DNA of 14,935 nt from Betaproteobacteria bacterium. Its GTDB lineage: Bacteria; Pseudomonadota; Gammaproteobacteria; Burkholderiales; Rhodocyclaceae. Below are positions 8,179 to 14,129 of this stretch, in pieces (position 1 is the first letter of the stretch; the number at the start of each line of letters is the position of its first letter). A program made the position numbers and the translations under genes. The stretch covers positions 1-14,935 of the forward strand of contig JAEHDO010000151.1 of NCBI GenBank assembly GCA_016880375.1, in the 5' to 3' direction. The notes beneath the pieces were generated by a model. The model had not been told where the DNA came from, searched no databases, and saw nothing but the letters and a program-made list of their open reading frames with translations.

Positions 8179-8793
8179 ATGGAAAGCCTTCTCTACTGGA
8201 TAGGTCTGGTTGCCGTCTCGGTGAATGCCCTCACCGGCGTACTCGATGCCGGCCGCAAGCAGATGGATCTCGTCGGCGTGGTGATGGTGGGAAGCGCCAC
8301 CGCATTGGGTGGCGGGACGGTGCGCGATCTGCTGCTCGACCGCACAGTGTTCTGGATCAGCGACCAGACCTATCTCGTCGTCGCACTGGCTACGACTGTG
8401 GTGATCTTCTTCGCCGTGCGCGGCTTGCGGCTGCCACCACGCCTGTTCCTCATTCCGGATGCAGTCGGCCTGGCGCTGTTCACCGTTGTCGGCACCCAGG
8501 TCGCCTTGGAGTGGCAGGCGCCTTGGCTGGTAGCGAGCCTGCTCGGCGTCATCACCGGCGTGCTGGGTGGCGTGTTGCGCGACGTCCTCTGCAACGACGT
8601 GCCGCTGATCTTCGTGCGCGGCGAACTGTATGCTTCCGCCGCCTGGGCCGGCGCCCTGGCGCTGATCGGCCTGCAGGCGTTCGGCCTGTCGGATGTCGCA
8701 GCCGCCTGGATCAGCATGGCCGTCGTCCTCATCGCCCGTCTTCTCGCCATGGCATTCCGCATCACCCTGCCGACCTATTCCGAGCGGAAATGA
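8179..8793 (+). CDS. TRIC/UPF0126 family membrane protein (putative cation channel)
   Basis: This 204-residue protein has about seven hydrophobic segments and an internal duplication. The glycine-rich motif GGGTVRD (44-50) in the first half recurs as GGVLRD (130-135) in the second. This is the signature of the prokaryotic UPF0126 family, homologues of trimeric intracellular cation channels (E. coli YadS/YicG type). Monovalent cation conduction is known for some members; the physiological role here is unknown. The ATG at 8179 is chosen because it gives the family length. The frame is open upstream inside rsgA, but that part is not UPF0126-like. It lies 71 bases after rsgA and ends before a strong terminator. 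No clear Shine-Dalgarno is visible. Confidence 0.9.
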   Translation: MESLLYWIGLVAVSVNALTGVLDAGRKQMDLVGVVMVGSATALGGGTVRDLLLDRTVFWISDQTYLVVALATTVVIFFAVRGLRLPPRLFLIPDAVGLALFTVVGTQVALEWQAPWLVASLLGVITGVLGGVLRDVLCNDVPLIFVRGELYASAAWAGALALIGLQAFGLSDVAAAWISMAVVLIARLLAMAFRITLPTYSERK

Positions 8794-8832
8794 TCACAAT
8801 GGGAGCATCGGTCGGCCTCTCCGCTCGCAACG

Positions 8833-8862
8833 AAAAAAGCCCGTCACATGACGGGCTTTTTT
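8833..8862. terminator. bidirectional intrinsic terminator between convergent genes
   Basis: The stem GCCCGT / ACGGGC (8839-8844 and 8851-8856) is flanked by six A on the left and six T on the right, giving a U-tract in both directions. It lies 39 bases after the TRIC gene stop and 18 bases after the thiolase stop, so it can serve both convergent transcripts. Confidence 0.93.
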
Positions 8863-8880
8863 CTTGCCATTAATTAAAAT

Positions 8881-10068
8881 TCAAATGCGTTCCCATATGG
8901 TCGTGATGCCCTGCCCGCCGCCGATGCACATGGTGGCGATGCCGTAGCGGCCATTGACGCGGATCAGTTCATGCAGCAGCTTGGTAATGATCACTGCACC
9001 GGTAGCACCGACAGGGTGGCCGAGCGCGATGGCGCCGCCGTTGACGTTGGTCCTGGCCGGATCGAAGCCGAGGCCCTTGGCCACCGTCAGCGACTGCGCG
9101 GCGAAGGCCTCGTTGGACTCGATGACGTCGATCTTGTCGAGCGTCAGTCCGGCTTTCTGCAGCGCCACCTTGGTCGAAGGGATCGGCCCCTCGCCCATGA
9201 CGTCGTTGGGCACGCCGGCGATGGCGTAGGCGACCAGGCGGGCGATCGGCTTGTGCCCGCCTGAAGCCGCCTTGGCGGCATCGGCCAGGATCAGCGCGGC
9301 GGCGGCATCGTTGATGCCCGAAGCGTTGCCGGCCGTCACCGTGCCGTCCTTCTTGAAAGCCGGCTTCATCTTGGCCAGCGTTTCCATGGTCGTGCCGGCG
9401 CGCGGATGCTCGTCGGTGTCGAACACCACCTCGCCCTTGCGGGTCTTCAGGGTGATCGGCGCGATCTGCGACTTGAAGCGGCCCTCGGCAATGGCTTTCG
9501 CCGCGCGCGTCTGCGACTCGACGGAAAAAGCATCCTGCGCCTCGCGCGAGATGCCATGCTTGACTGCCAGGTTCTCGGCGGTAATGCCCATGTGGCCGAC
9601 GCCGAACGGATCGGTCAGCACGGCGACCATGGCGTCGATCGCCTGGGTATCGCCCATGCGCGCACCCGAGCGCAGCGTCGGCAGCAGATAGGCGCCGCGC
9701 GACATCACCTCGACACCGCCGCCAAGCGCGAAATCGGCATCACCGAGCAGGATCGCCTGCGCCGAGCTGACAACGGCCTGCTGCGAGGAGCCGCACAGGC
9801 GGTTCACCGCGAAGGCCACCGAGTCCATCGACATGCCGGCCTGGATGGTCGACACCCGCGCCACATAGGCATAGCGCGATTCCGTCGGAATGCAGTTGCC
9901 GACGGTGGCGAAGCTGATCTGCTTCGGATCGACTCCGGAACGGGCGATCGCCTCCTTGAACACCACGCCGCCGAGTTCGGCCGGCTCCATGCCGGCGAGT
10001 GCGCCGTTGAAGGTACCCACCGCGCTGCGCACGGCACTCAGAACCACCACTTCTCTTTTATCAGCCAT
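8881..10068 (-). CDS. thiolase (acetyl-CoA acetyltransferase / beta-ketothiolase, BktB-like)
   Basis: The enzyme condenses or cleaves acyl-CoA units (2 acetyl-CoA to acetoacetyl-CoA, or longer beta-ketoacyl-CoA). The 395 residues show the nucleophile C92 in NRLCGSSQQ (89-97), the NEAFAAQ motif with N319, H351 in GHPVGATG and the acid/base C381 in MCIGGGQG (380-387). The start (REVVVLSAVRSAVGTF) and end (IWERI) resemble BktB-type biosynthetic thiolases. Whether it serves polyhydroxyalkanoate synthesis or beta-oxidation cannot be decided: no phaB, phaC or fad gene is in the window. Q96 stands where thiolases usually have a hydrophobic residue. The ATG has a good AGGAG Shine-Dalgarno 7 bases upstream (10076-10080). 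It lies 21 bases after the CobD/CbiB-like gene, so the two are probably cotranscribed. Confidence 0.94.
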   Translation of the reverse strand: MADKREVVVLSAVRSAVGTFNGALAGMEPAELGGVVFKEAIARSGVDPKQISFATVGNCIPTESRYAYVARVSTIQAGMSMDSVAFAVNRLCGSSQQAVVSSAQAILLGDADFALGGGVEVMSRGAYLLPTLRSGARMGDTQAIDAMVAVLTDPFGVGHMGITAENLAVKHGISREAQDAFSVESQTRAAKAIAEGRFKSQIAPITLKTRKGEVVFDTDEHPRAGTTMETLAKMKPAFKKDGTVTAGNASGINDAAAALILADAAKAASGGHKPIARLVAYAIAGVPNDVMGEGPIPSTKVALQKAGLTLDKIDVIESNEAFAAQSLTVAKGLGFDPARTNVNGGAIALGHPVGATGAVIITKLLHELIRVNGRYGIATMCIGGGQGITTIWERI

Positions 10069-10089
10069 TTTGTAACTCCTGAAAGGAAA

Positions 10090-11013
10090 TCAACCTGCCC
10101 AATTGGCAACGCCCAGCAGCGCCAGCAACAACAGGCAGAGCACCAATGTGCGCCAAACCAGACCGATTCCGCTCTGCATGAAATCGGCGTCCGCTTCCTC
10201 GCCCAGCCCCAGTTCGGGTCTTTCAGTGACTTCGCCCGATTCGACGATCGGCAGCCCCAAACGTACGCCAAGGGCGCCGGCACCGCTTGCCAGCAGTATA
10301 CCTGCAGCCTCGTCCGGCCAGCGCACCGCTTGGGTGCGCCAGCAATAAACCGCATCCTCGAAGTCGCCAACGATGGCGAAGGCCGCCGCCGTTATGCGCA
10401 CCGGCAGCCAGTCGATGGCGGCGAAGGCCTTGCCGGCAAAACGGCCGAAGGCACCGAATTCGGCATCGCGCCGCTCTCCCCAATGGCGGAAAAAATAGTA
10501 GGCCAGGCGATACATCAGGGCGCCGGCCGGTCCCGGCAGCAGGACGAACCAGAGGACCACGGCGAAAACGTGGCGATGCGATGCGACCAGCGCCTCCTCC
10601 ATTGCGAGACGGGCAATCTCGGTGGCATTGAGGCCGTCAGCGGAACGGCCACGCCATTCGCCGAGCAGTGCCCGGGCGCGCTCCGTCTCGCCCATGCGCA
10701 GCGCCAGATGGATGTCGGTGTAGTAGTGGCTGAACTGGCGGAAGCCCAGCGTCAGGTAAAGAACCGCCACATTCCAGAGGAAACCGAGCAGGGGATTCGC
10801 GGCGCCCAGCATGAAATAGACCGCGGCGCAGGCAATCGTCGCCGGCAACACCGCCAGCAACCATGCAATCATGCCGTGCTGCTCCTGGCCGTCGTTGAAG
10901 TGCCCCTCGAAGAAGTGCGCATAGTGCGACAGTGGCACAGCGACCAGCTTGCGCTCGGCCAGCGGGCGCAACTGCTCCAGCAGCAGGACGACGATGAGGG
11001 AAATGACGGTCAT
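10090..11013 (-). CDS. CobD/CbiB-family (AmpE-like) integral membrane protein
   Basis: The 307-residue protein has hydrophobic segments near residues 1-12, 48-70, 75-92, 147-175, 200-217 and 287-304. It belongs to the group related to both CbiB (adenosylcobinamide-phosphate synthase) and AmpE. The segment AIDWLPVRITAAAFAIVGDF (199-218) is the most recognisable part. No other cobalamin gene is in the window, and betaproteobacterial proteins of this type are usually placed outside cobalamin clusters, so a role in cobalamin synthesis should not be assumed. Its function is unknown. The ATG at 11013 directly starts a membrane segment and has no strong Shine-Dalgarno. A putative extended -10 promoter lies about 40 bases upstream. 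The thiolase follows after 21 bases. Confidence 0.75.
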   Translation of the reverse strand: MTVISLIVVLLLEQLRPLAERKLVAVPLSHYAHFFEGHFNDGQEQHGMIAWLLAVLPATIACAAVYFMLGAANPLLGFLWNVAVLYLTLGFRQFSHYYTDIHLALRMGETERARALLGEWRGRSADGLNATEIARLAMEEALVASHRHVFAVVLWFVLLPGPAGALMYRLAYYFFRHWGERRDAEFGAFGRFAGKAFAAIDWLPVRITAAAFAIVGDFEDAVYCWRTQAVRWPDEAAGILLASGAGALGVRLGLPIVESGEVTERPELGLGEEADADFMQSGIGLVWRTLVLCLLLLALLGVANWAG

Positions 11014-11052
11014 GGGATTAGCGGGGACGGAGCGGCGGATGCTGGACCAAGA

Positions 11053-11068
11053 ATTATCGCACTAGTGC
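11053..11068 (-). promoter_or_regulatory. putative extended -10 promoter with overlapping palindrome
   Basis: Read on the minus strand, TG-C-GATAAT (11061-11053) is an extended -10 element, 40 bases before the ATG of the CobD/CbiB-like gene. No good -35 is visible, as is allowed with an extended -10. A perfect 10-bp palindrome GCACTAGTGC (11059-11068) overlaps the TG and its flank and could be an operator half or centre. Confidence 0.45.
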
Positions 11069-11088
11069 CGGAAGTTGGGCCTGCGGCA

Positions 11089-11706
11089 TCAGTCGCCGTA
11101 GAGCAGTCGATACAGGCTGACCAGCATGCCCGCCGTGGCGCCCCAGATGAAATAGCCCTCGTAGGGCATGGCGTAGTAGTGGCGCAAGACGCCGCCAATC
11201 TCCATGCTGTGGCGCTGGTGATTGGCCGGATCCAACAGAAAGGCGAGCGGCGTCTCAAATACCTCCGCCACCTCGAAGCTGTCCGGGTTGAGCTTGAAGG
11301 GTGGGCGCACCAAACCGACCACCGGGGTAACGCTGAAACCGGTGCCGGTGTGGTATTCGGGCAGGATGCCGAGAATCTCGATCCGCTCCGGGTCGAGGCC
11401 AATTTCCTCCTCGGTTTCCCGCAACGCCGTAAACACCGGGGACGCGTCGGTCAGCTCGCAGCGCCCGCCGGGAAAGCTCACCTGGCCGGCGTGATCGTTG
11501 AGATGGGCAGTGCGCTGGGTAAGCAGCACCGTCAGCCCCTGCGGACGTTCGACGATCGGTACCAGCACCGCGGCGAGCGTCAGCCCCTGCGGCACGGCGT
11601 CCTCCTCGACGGCCTTCAACTGGCGCGGCCCGGCAAGGCGCTGACGCAACCAGGCGGCCGTCGGCACGATGGCGTCCTGCTCAGCGAGGCGGGGCGGGTT
11701 GCTCAA
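11089..11706 (-). CDS. NUDIX hydrolase, CoA pyrophosphatase (NudL-like)
   Basis: The expected reaction is cleavage of CoA and its derivatives to 4'-phosphopantetheine and 3',5'-ADP. The 205 residues contain the CoA-type NUDIX region: LLTQRT (61-66), HAGQVSFPGG (72-81 region), then the NUDIX helix TALRETEEEIGL (93-104). VTPVVGL (126-132) and YFIWGATAGM (185-194) are also typical of NudL/UPF0035. N70 stands where the NuCoA motif usually has R, a change that does not remove a metal ligand. The start is inferred to be TTG at 11706, one base after the stop of the protease gene (TGA-A-TTG). There is no nearby ATG and no Shine-Dalgarno, so reinitiation after the upstream gene is likely. Confidence 0.9.
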   Translation of the reverse strand: MSNPPRLAEQDAIVPTAAWLRQRLAGPRQLKAVEEDAVPQGLTLAAVLVPIVERPQGLTVLLTQRTAHLNDHAGQVSFPGGRCELTDASPVFTALRETEEEIGLDPERIEILGILPEYHTGTGFSVTPVVGLVRPPFKLNPDSFEVAEVFETPLAFLLDPANHQRHSMEIGGVLRHYYAMPYEGYFIWGATAGMLVSLYRLLYGD

Positions 11707-11707
11707 T

Positions 11708-12367
11708 TCAGTAACGCTTGCGCAGTGTCATGGTCTGGCCGTCGCGCTTCATTTCCATGCGGTTGAGAAAGCTCATGCCGAGCAGCGCTATCGGCATGTC
11801 GTGCTGGTGGACGATCCCCTCGACCTCGTTCAGGGTGACATCGCCAACGCGCACCGTGCTTAGGGTCACCAGCCAGGCCTGGGTAACGCCGTTGGCTGTC
11901 TGCACCATGACCGGCCGTGCGTTGGCAGTGCTGACATTGGCGCGACGGGCGTCGGAAGCGCCTAAAGCAATGCTGGTGGCGCCGGTGTCGACCATGAAGC
12001 GGATCGTCGCGCCGTTGACCGTACCGGTGGTGATGAAGTGTCCGCGGCCGTCGGCGGTCAGGCTGGTGCTCTGGGCGTTGCCGCCATCGCCGCCGGAATG
12101 CGCATGCTGGCCGATGGCCAGGCGCTGGCGCTTGCCGCCGATCTCGACCGTCGCGCTCTCCTGGTCCACGGCAAGCAGCCTGACGCCGCTGGCGTTGGCG
12201 CCGACCGGAACGGTGCGCGGCGCGCCGCCGTCGATGACCAGCACCGCCTTGCCCGGAAAAAGGCCAACCACGCCCACATCGACGGCCCAGGCCGGAAGCG
12301 CCACGCATGCGCAAAACAGCGCAGTCAGGCTAGAATGCGCCACTCGTCCTGTCCGTTTTCCCATCAT
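11708..12367 (-). CDS. exported retropepsin-like clan AA aspartic protease
   Basis: This is a secreted or periplasmic protein of about 219 residues. A basic N-terminus and hydrophobic stretch ending in LPAWA form a signal peptide with cleavage after AWA. The C-terminal half carries the retropepsin motif FMVDTGATS (catalytic Asp in DTG), a later ALLGMSFLNR flap-like motif and the overall length of the bacterial TIGR02281-type family. A single DTG means it must dimerise to be active, as in retroviral proteases. Substrate unknown. The start is ambiguous: ATG at 12382, 12367 or 12364, or GTG at 12343. I chose 12367 because it gives a good basic n-region. All three ATG options sit at or beyond the start of the divergent amidotransferase gene. 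nudL follows after one base. Confidence 0.85.
   Translation of the reverse strand: MMGKRTGRVAHSSLTALFCACVALPAWAVDVGVVGLFPGKAVLVIDGGAPRTVPVGANASGVRLLAVDQESATVEIGGKRQRLAIGQHAHSGGDGGNAQSTSLTADGRGHFITTGTVNGATIRFMVDTGATSIALGASDARRANVSTANARPVMVQTANGVTQAWLVTLSTVRVGDVTLNEVEGIVHQHDMPIALLGMSFLNRMEMKRDGQTMTLRKRY
12331..12336 (+). promoter_or_regulatory. possible -10 element of the glutamine amidotransferase gene
   Basis: TAGAAT matches 5 of 6 bases of the -10 consensus and lies 29 bases before the amidotransferase ATG, inside the signal-peptide region of the divergent protease gene. The best -35 at a 17-base spacing (12308-12313, TGCGCA) is poor. Since the two genes leave no intergenic DNA, a promoter for this gene has to lie in about this place. 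Confidence 0.35.
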
Positions 12368-13064
12368 GAAACCCGTTGCCATTTTCCGTCACTTCTACAG
12401 CGAAGGTCCGGGCTATTTTGCCACATTCCTCGACCGCCACTCGATTCCCTGGACGCTGATCCGCATCGACGAACAGGAAGCCTTACCGACCGCCATCGAC
12501 GGCTTTTCCGGGCTCGTATTCATGGGCGGCCCGATGAGCGCCAACGATCCCCTGCCATGGATCGCGCAGTCCTGCGCCCTGATCCGCACCGCCGCCGTGG
12601 CCGGCCTGCCGGTGCTGGGCCACTGCCTGGGCGGCCAGATCATCGCCAAGGCGCTCGGCGGCGTCATTACCCGAAACCCGGTTAAGGAGATCGGCTGGGG
12701 CCCGGTTCAGGTGCTCGACAACGATACGGCACGCGCCTGGTTCGGCGATCTCGCCGGCTTCGATACCTTCCATTGGCACGGCGAGACCTTCAGCATCCCG
12801 CCCGGGGCGACACGGCTGCTGGAAAGCCGGCACTGTCCCAACCAGGCCTACGCCCTCGGCAAGCTCTTCGGCATGCAATGTCACGTCGAAATGACCGAGG
12901 ACATGATCCGCCAGTGGTGCCGGGATGGGGCCGAGGAAATTGCCGCGTCCAACAGTCCGGCGGTCCAGTCGCCGGAAGTCATGCAAGCCGCCATGGCGCC
13001 CAAAGTGACGGCGCTCAACGCCGTCGCCGATCGCATCTACTCGCGCTGGATCGAAGGCCTGTAA
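12366..13064 (+). CDS. class I glutamine amidotransferase (GMP synthase-like GATase domain protein)
   Basis: This stand-alone GATase1 protein has 232 residues. The catalytic triad is visible: nucleophile C87 in GHCLGGQ (85-91), and H173 with E175 in QCHVEMT (171-177). MGGPMSAN (53-60) forms the oxyanion-region loop. Such proteins hydrolyse glutamine or gamma-glutamyl compounds, and the acceptor partner is not evident: no synthetase domain is fused or adjacent. It resembles the YfeJ-like group and not the GuaA enzyme itself. The ATG at 12366 overlaps the start codon of the divergent protease gene (CATCATGAA). No Shine-Dalgarno is seen upstream. It ends 9 bases before the convergent yajQ stop. 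Confidence 0.88.
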   Translation: MKPVAIFRHFYSEGPGYFATFLDRHSIPWTLIRIDEQEALPTAIDGFSGLVFMGGPMSANDPLPWIAQSCALIRTAAVAGLPVLGHCLGGQIIAKALGGVITRNPVKEIGWGPVQVLDNDTARAWFGDLAGFDTFHWHGETFSIPPGATRLLESRHCPNQAYALGKLFGMQCHVEMTEDMIRQWCRDGAEEIAASNSPAVQSPEVMQAAMAPKVTALNAVADRIYSRWIEGL

Positions 13065-13082
13065 AGGGACTGGTCAGTCCCT
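13065..13082. repeat. 18-base palindrome at the convergent amidotransferase/yajQ junction
   Basis: AGGGACTG, a GT centre and CAGTCCCT form a perfect 8-bp inverted repeat starting one base after the amidotransferase stop and covering the yajQ stop codon. There is no T-run on either side, so it is not a standard intrinsic terminator. It may be a 3'-end stability hairpin for one or both transcripts. Confidence 0.6.
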
Positions 13083-13559
13083 GAAATTGTTGAACTGCAG
13101 CGGCACGTCGGTAATGGCCTTGCGCACCAGCACAATACCTTCCTGCAGCACGTCCTTCTTGGCACCGGAAACGCGCACGGCCTCGCCCTGGATGCTGGCC
13201 TGCAACTTGAGCTTGCTGTCCTTGATGACCTTGACGATCTTCTTCGCCAGCTCGCCAGTGACGCCTTCCTTGACCGTCACGACCTGCTTGACCTTGTTGC
13301 CACTCACCTTTTCGATCTCGCCGCGATCAAGGTAACGCACGTCAACGTTGCGCTTGGCGAGCTTGGCCGTCAGGACGTCGTACACCTGGCCCAGCTTGAA
13401 CTCATCGTCGGCGTACAGGGTCAGCGTGTCTTCACCCTGCTCGATGCGGGCATCGGAACCCTTGAAGTCGAAGCGGTTAGCGATTTCCTTGTTCGACTGC
13501 TCGACGGCGTTGCGCAGCTCGACCTGATTGACCTCGGAAACGATATCAAACGACGGCAT
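13074..13559 (-). CDS. yajQ: YajQ family nucleotide-binding protein
   Basis: This 161-residue cytoplasmic protein (UPF0234) begins with the canonical [10 protein letters not shown] and has the family's two alpha/beta repeats. [13 protein letters not shown] (28-40) lies in the first and the C-terminal block ends in PLQFNNFRD (153-161). The length matches E. coli YajQ (163). Family members bind nucleotides; a Xanthomonas homologue has been described as a c-di-GMP-binding effector. Which ligand applies here is unknown. The start has a strong GGAGGA Shine-Dalgarno just upstream (13565-13570). It is the last gene of the minus-strand cluster after ppnP, with a 33-base gap. Confidence 0.95.
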   Translation of the reverse strand: MPSFDIVSEVNQVELRNAVEQSNKEIANRFDFKGSDARIEQGEDTLTLYADDEFKLGQVYDVLTAKLAKRNVDVRYLDRGEIEKVSGNKVKQVVTVKEGVTGELAKKIVKVIKDSKLKLQASIQGEAVRVSGAKKDVLQEGIVLVRKAITDVPLQFNNFRD

Positions 13560-13592
13560 GGCTTCCTCCGCTGACGGATAAGACCGTCCCGA

Positions 13593-13904
13593 TTACTGAA
13601 AGTGACAGACGTAATCCAGCAGCTCGACCGTCTCGATGTCGAAGCTGCTGTTGGCCGGCACGCTGAACCGCTCGCCGGCGCCGTATTCCCGCCACTGACT
13701 TTCCCCTTTCAGGCGCACGCGGCAGCGTCCGGCGTTGAGTTCCATGATTTCCGGCGCAGCGGTGTTGAAGGTAAGTTGCGACGGGAAGATCACGCCGACG
13801 GTCTTCTTCGTGCCGTCGGCAAACAGCACGGTATGGCTGACGCACTTGCCGTCGAAGTAGACATTGGCCTTCTTCACTACCGAAACATTATCGAACTGCG
13901 ACAT
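13593..13904 (-). CDS. ppnP: pyrimidine/purine nucleoside phosphorylase PpnP
   Basis: This small cupin-fold enzyme (103 residues; E. coli YaiE/PpnP 94) catalyses phosphorolysis of nucleosides to base and ribose-1-phosphate. Family landmarks are ANVYFDGK (13-20), VGVIFP (36-41), [12 protein letters not shown] (45-56) and the C-terminal [14 protein letters not shown] (77-90) and YVCHFQ. The frame is open upstream to 14030, but that part overlaps the next gene and is not family-like. The ATG at 13904 has GGGGAA upstream and starts one base after the stop of the small membrane protein gene (TGACATG). Confidence 0.93.
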   Translation of the reverse strand: MSQFDNVSVVKKANVYFDGKCVSHTVLFADGTKKTVGVIFPSQLTFNTAAPEIMELNAGRCRVRLKGESQWREYGAGERFSVPANSSFDIETVELLDYVCHFQ

Positions 13905-13905
13905 G

Positions 13906-14127
13906 TCAGATTCCCCAGAGCTTCTTGATGATGGCCTTGGCGGCAAACCCCAGCATGCCGAAGGCCAGAACAAAAAACAGAACGAAAGTACCCATCTTGC
14001 CGGCTTTCGACTTCCATGCCAGTTCGCCAATGATGAACAGCATGAAGAGTATGAAGCCGCCGAGCAGAAAGGTCAGGCCGAAATCGGCTACCTCCTGCTC
14101 GGTGAAACCGAACAGCGTGCCGCCCAT
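13906..14127 (-). CDS. small two-helix membrane protein (DUF2788-like)
   Basis: The 73-residue protein has two predicted membrane helices, about 17-35 ([19 protein letters not shown]) and 46-65, joined by a short basic loop (WKSKAGK), with a basic C-terminus ([11 protein letters not shown]). This layout fits the DUF2788 family of betaproteobacterial small membrane proteins; I recall it from family appearance and cannot confirm by search. Function unknown. The ATG at 14127 follows the argG stop by two bases (TGAGGATG), so its GAGG overlaps the argG stop and abuts the ATG, and coupling to argG translation is likely. ppnP begins one base after its stop. Confidence 0.8.
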   Translation of the reverse strand: MGGTLFGFTEQEVADFGLTFLLGGFILFMLFIIGELAWKSKAGKMGTFVLFFVLAFGMLGFAAKAIIKKLWGI

Positions 14128-14129
14128 CC

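Noticed and set aside
10090..11013. Calling the membrane protein cobalamin biosynthesis enzyme CbiB
   Set aside because: No cobalamin gene is nearby and the family includes AmpE-like members; sequence alone does not support the enzymatic call.
9406..11766. A 786-codon open frame on the plus strand, antisense to the thiolase, CobD/CbiB-like and NudL genes
   Set aside because: It runs opposite three well-identified genes, its product is rich in Q, H, R and G as expected from the reverse complement of Leu/Ala-rich coding DNA in a GC-rich genome, and I see no recognisable domain or ribosome binding site.
5026..13559. A c-di-GMP or nucleotide-signalling island built from orn, rsgA, nudL, ppnP and yajQ
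   Set aside because: These genes lie in separate transcription units on different strands and are common housekeeping genes; no cyclase, phosphodiesterase or sensor is present.
13905..14030. N-terminal extension of ppnP to 14030
   Set aside because: The added part lies on the DNA of the small membrane protein in another frame and does not resemble PpnP.
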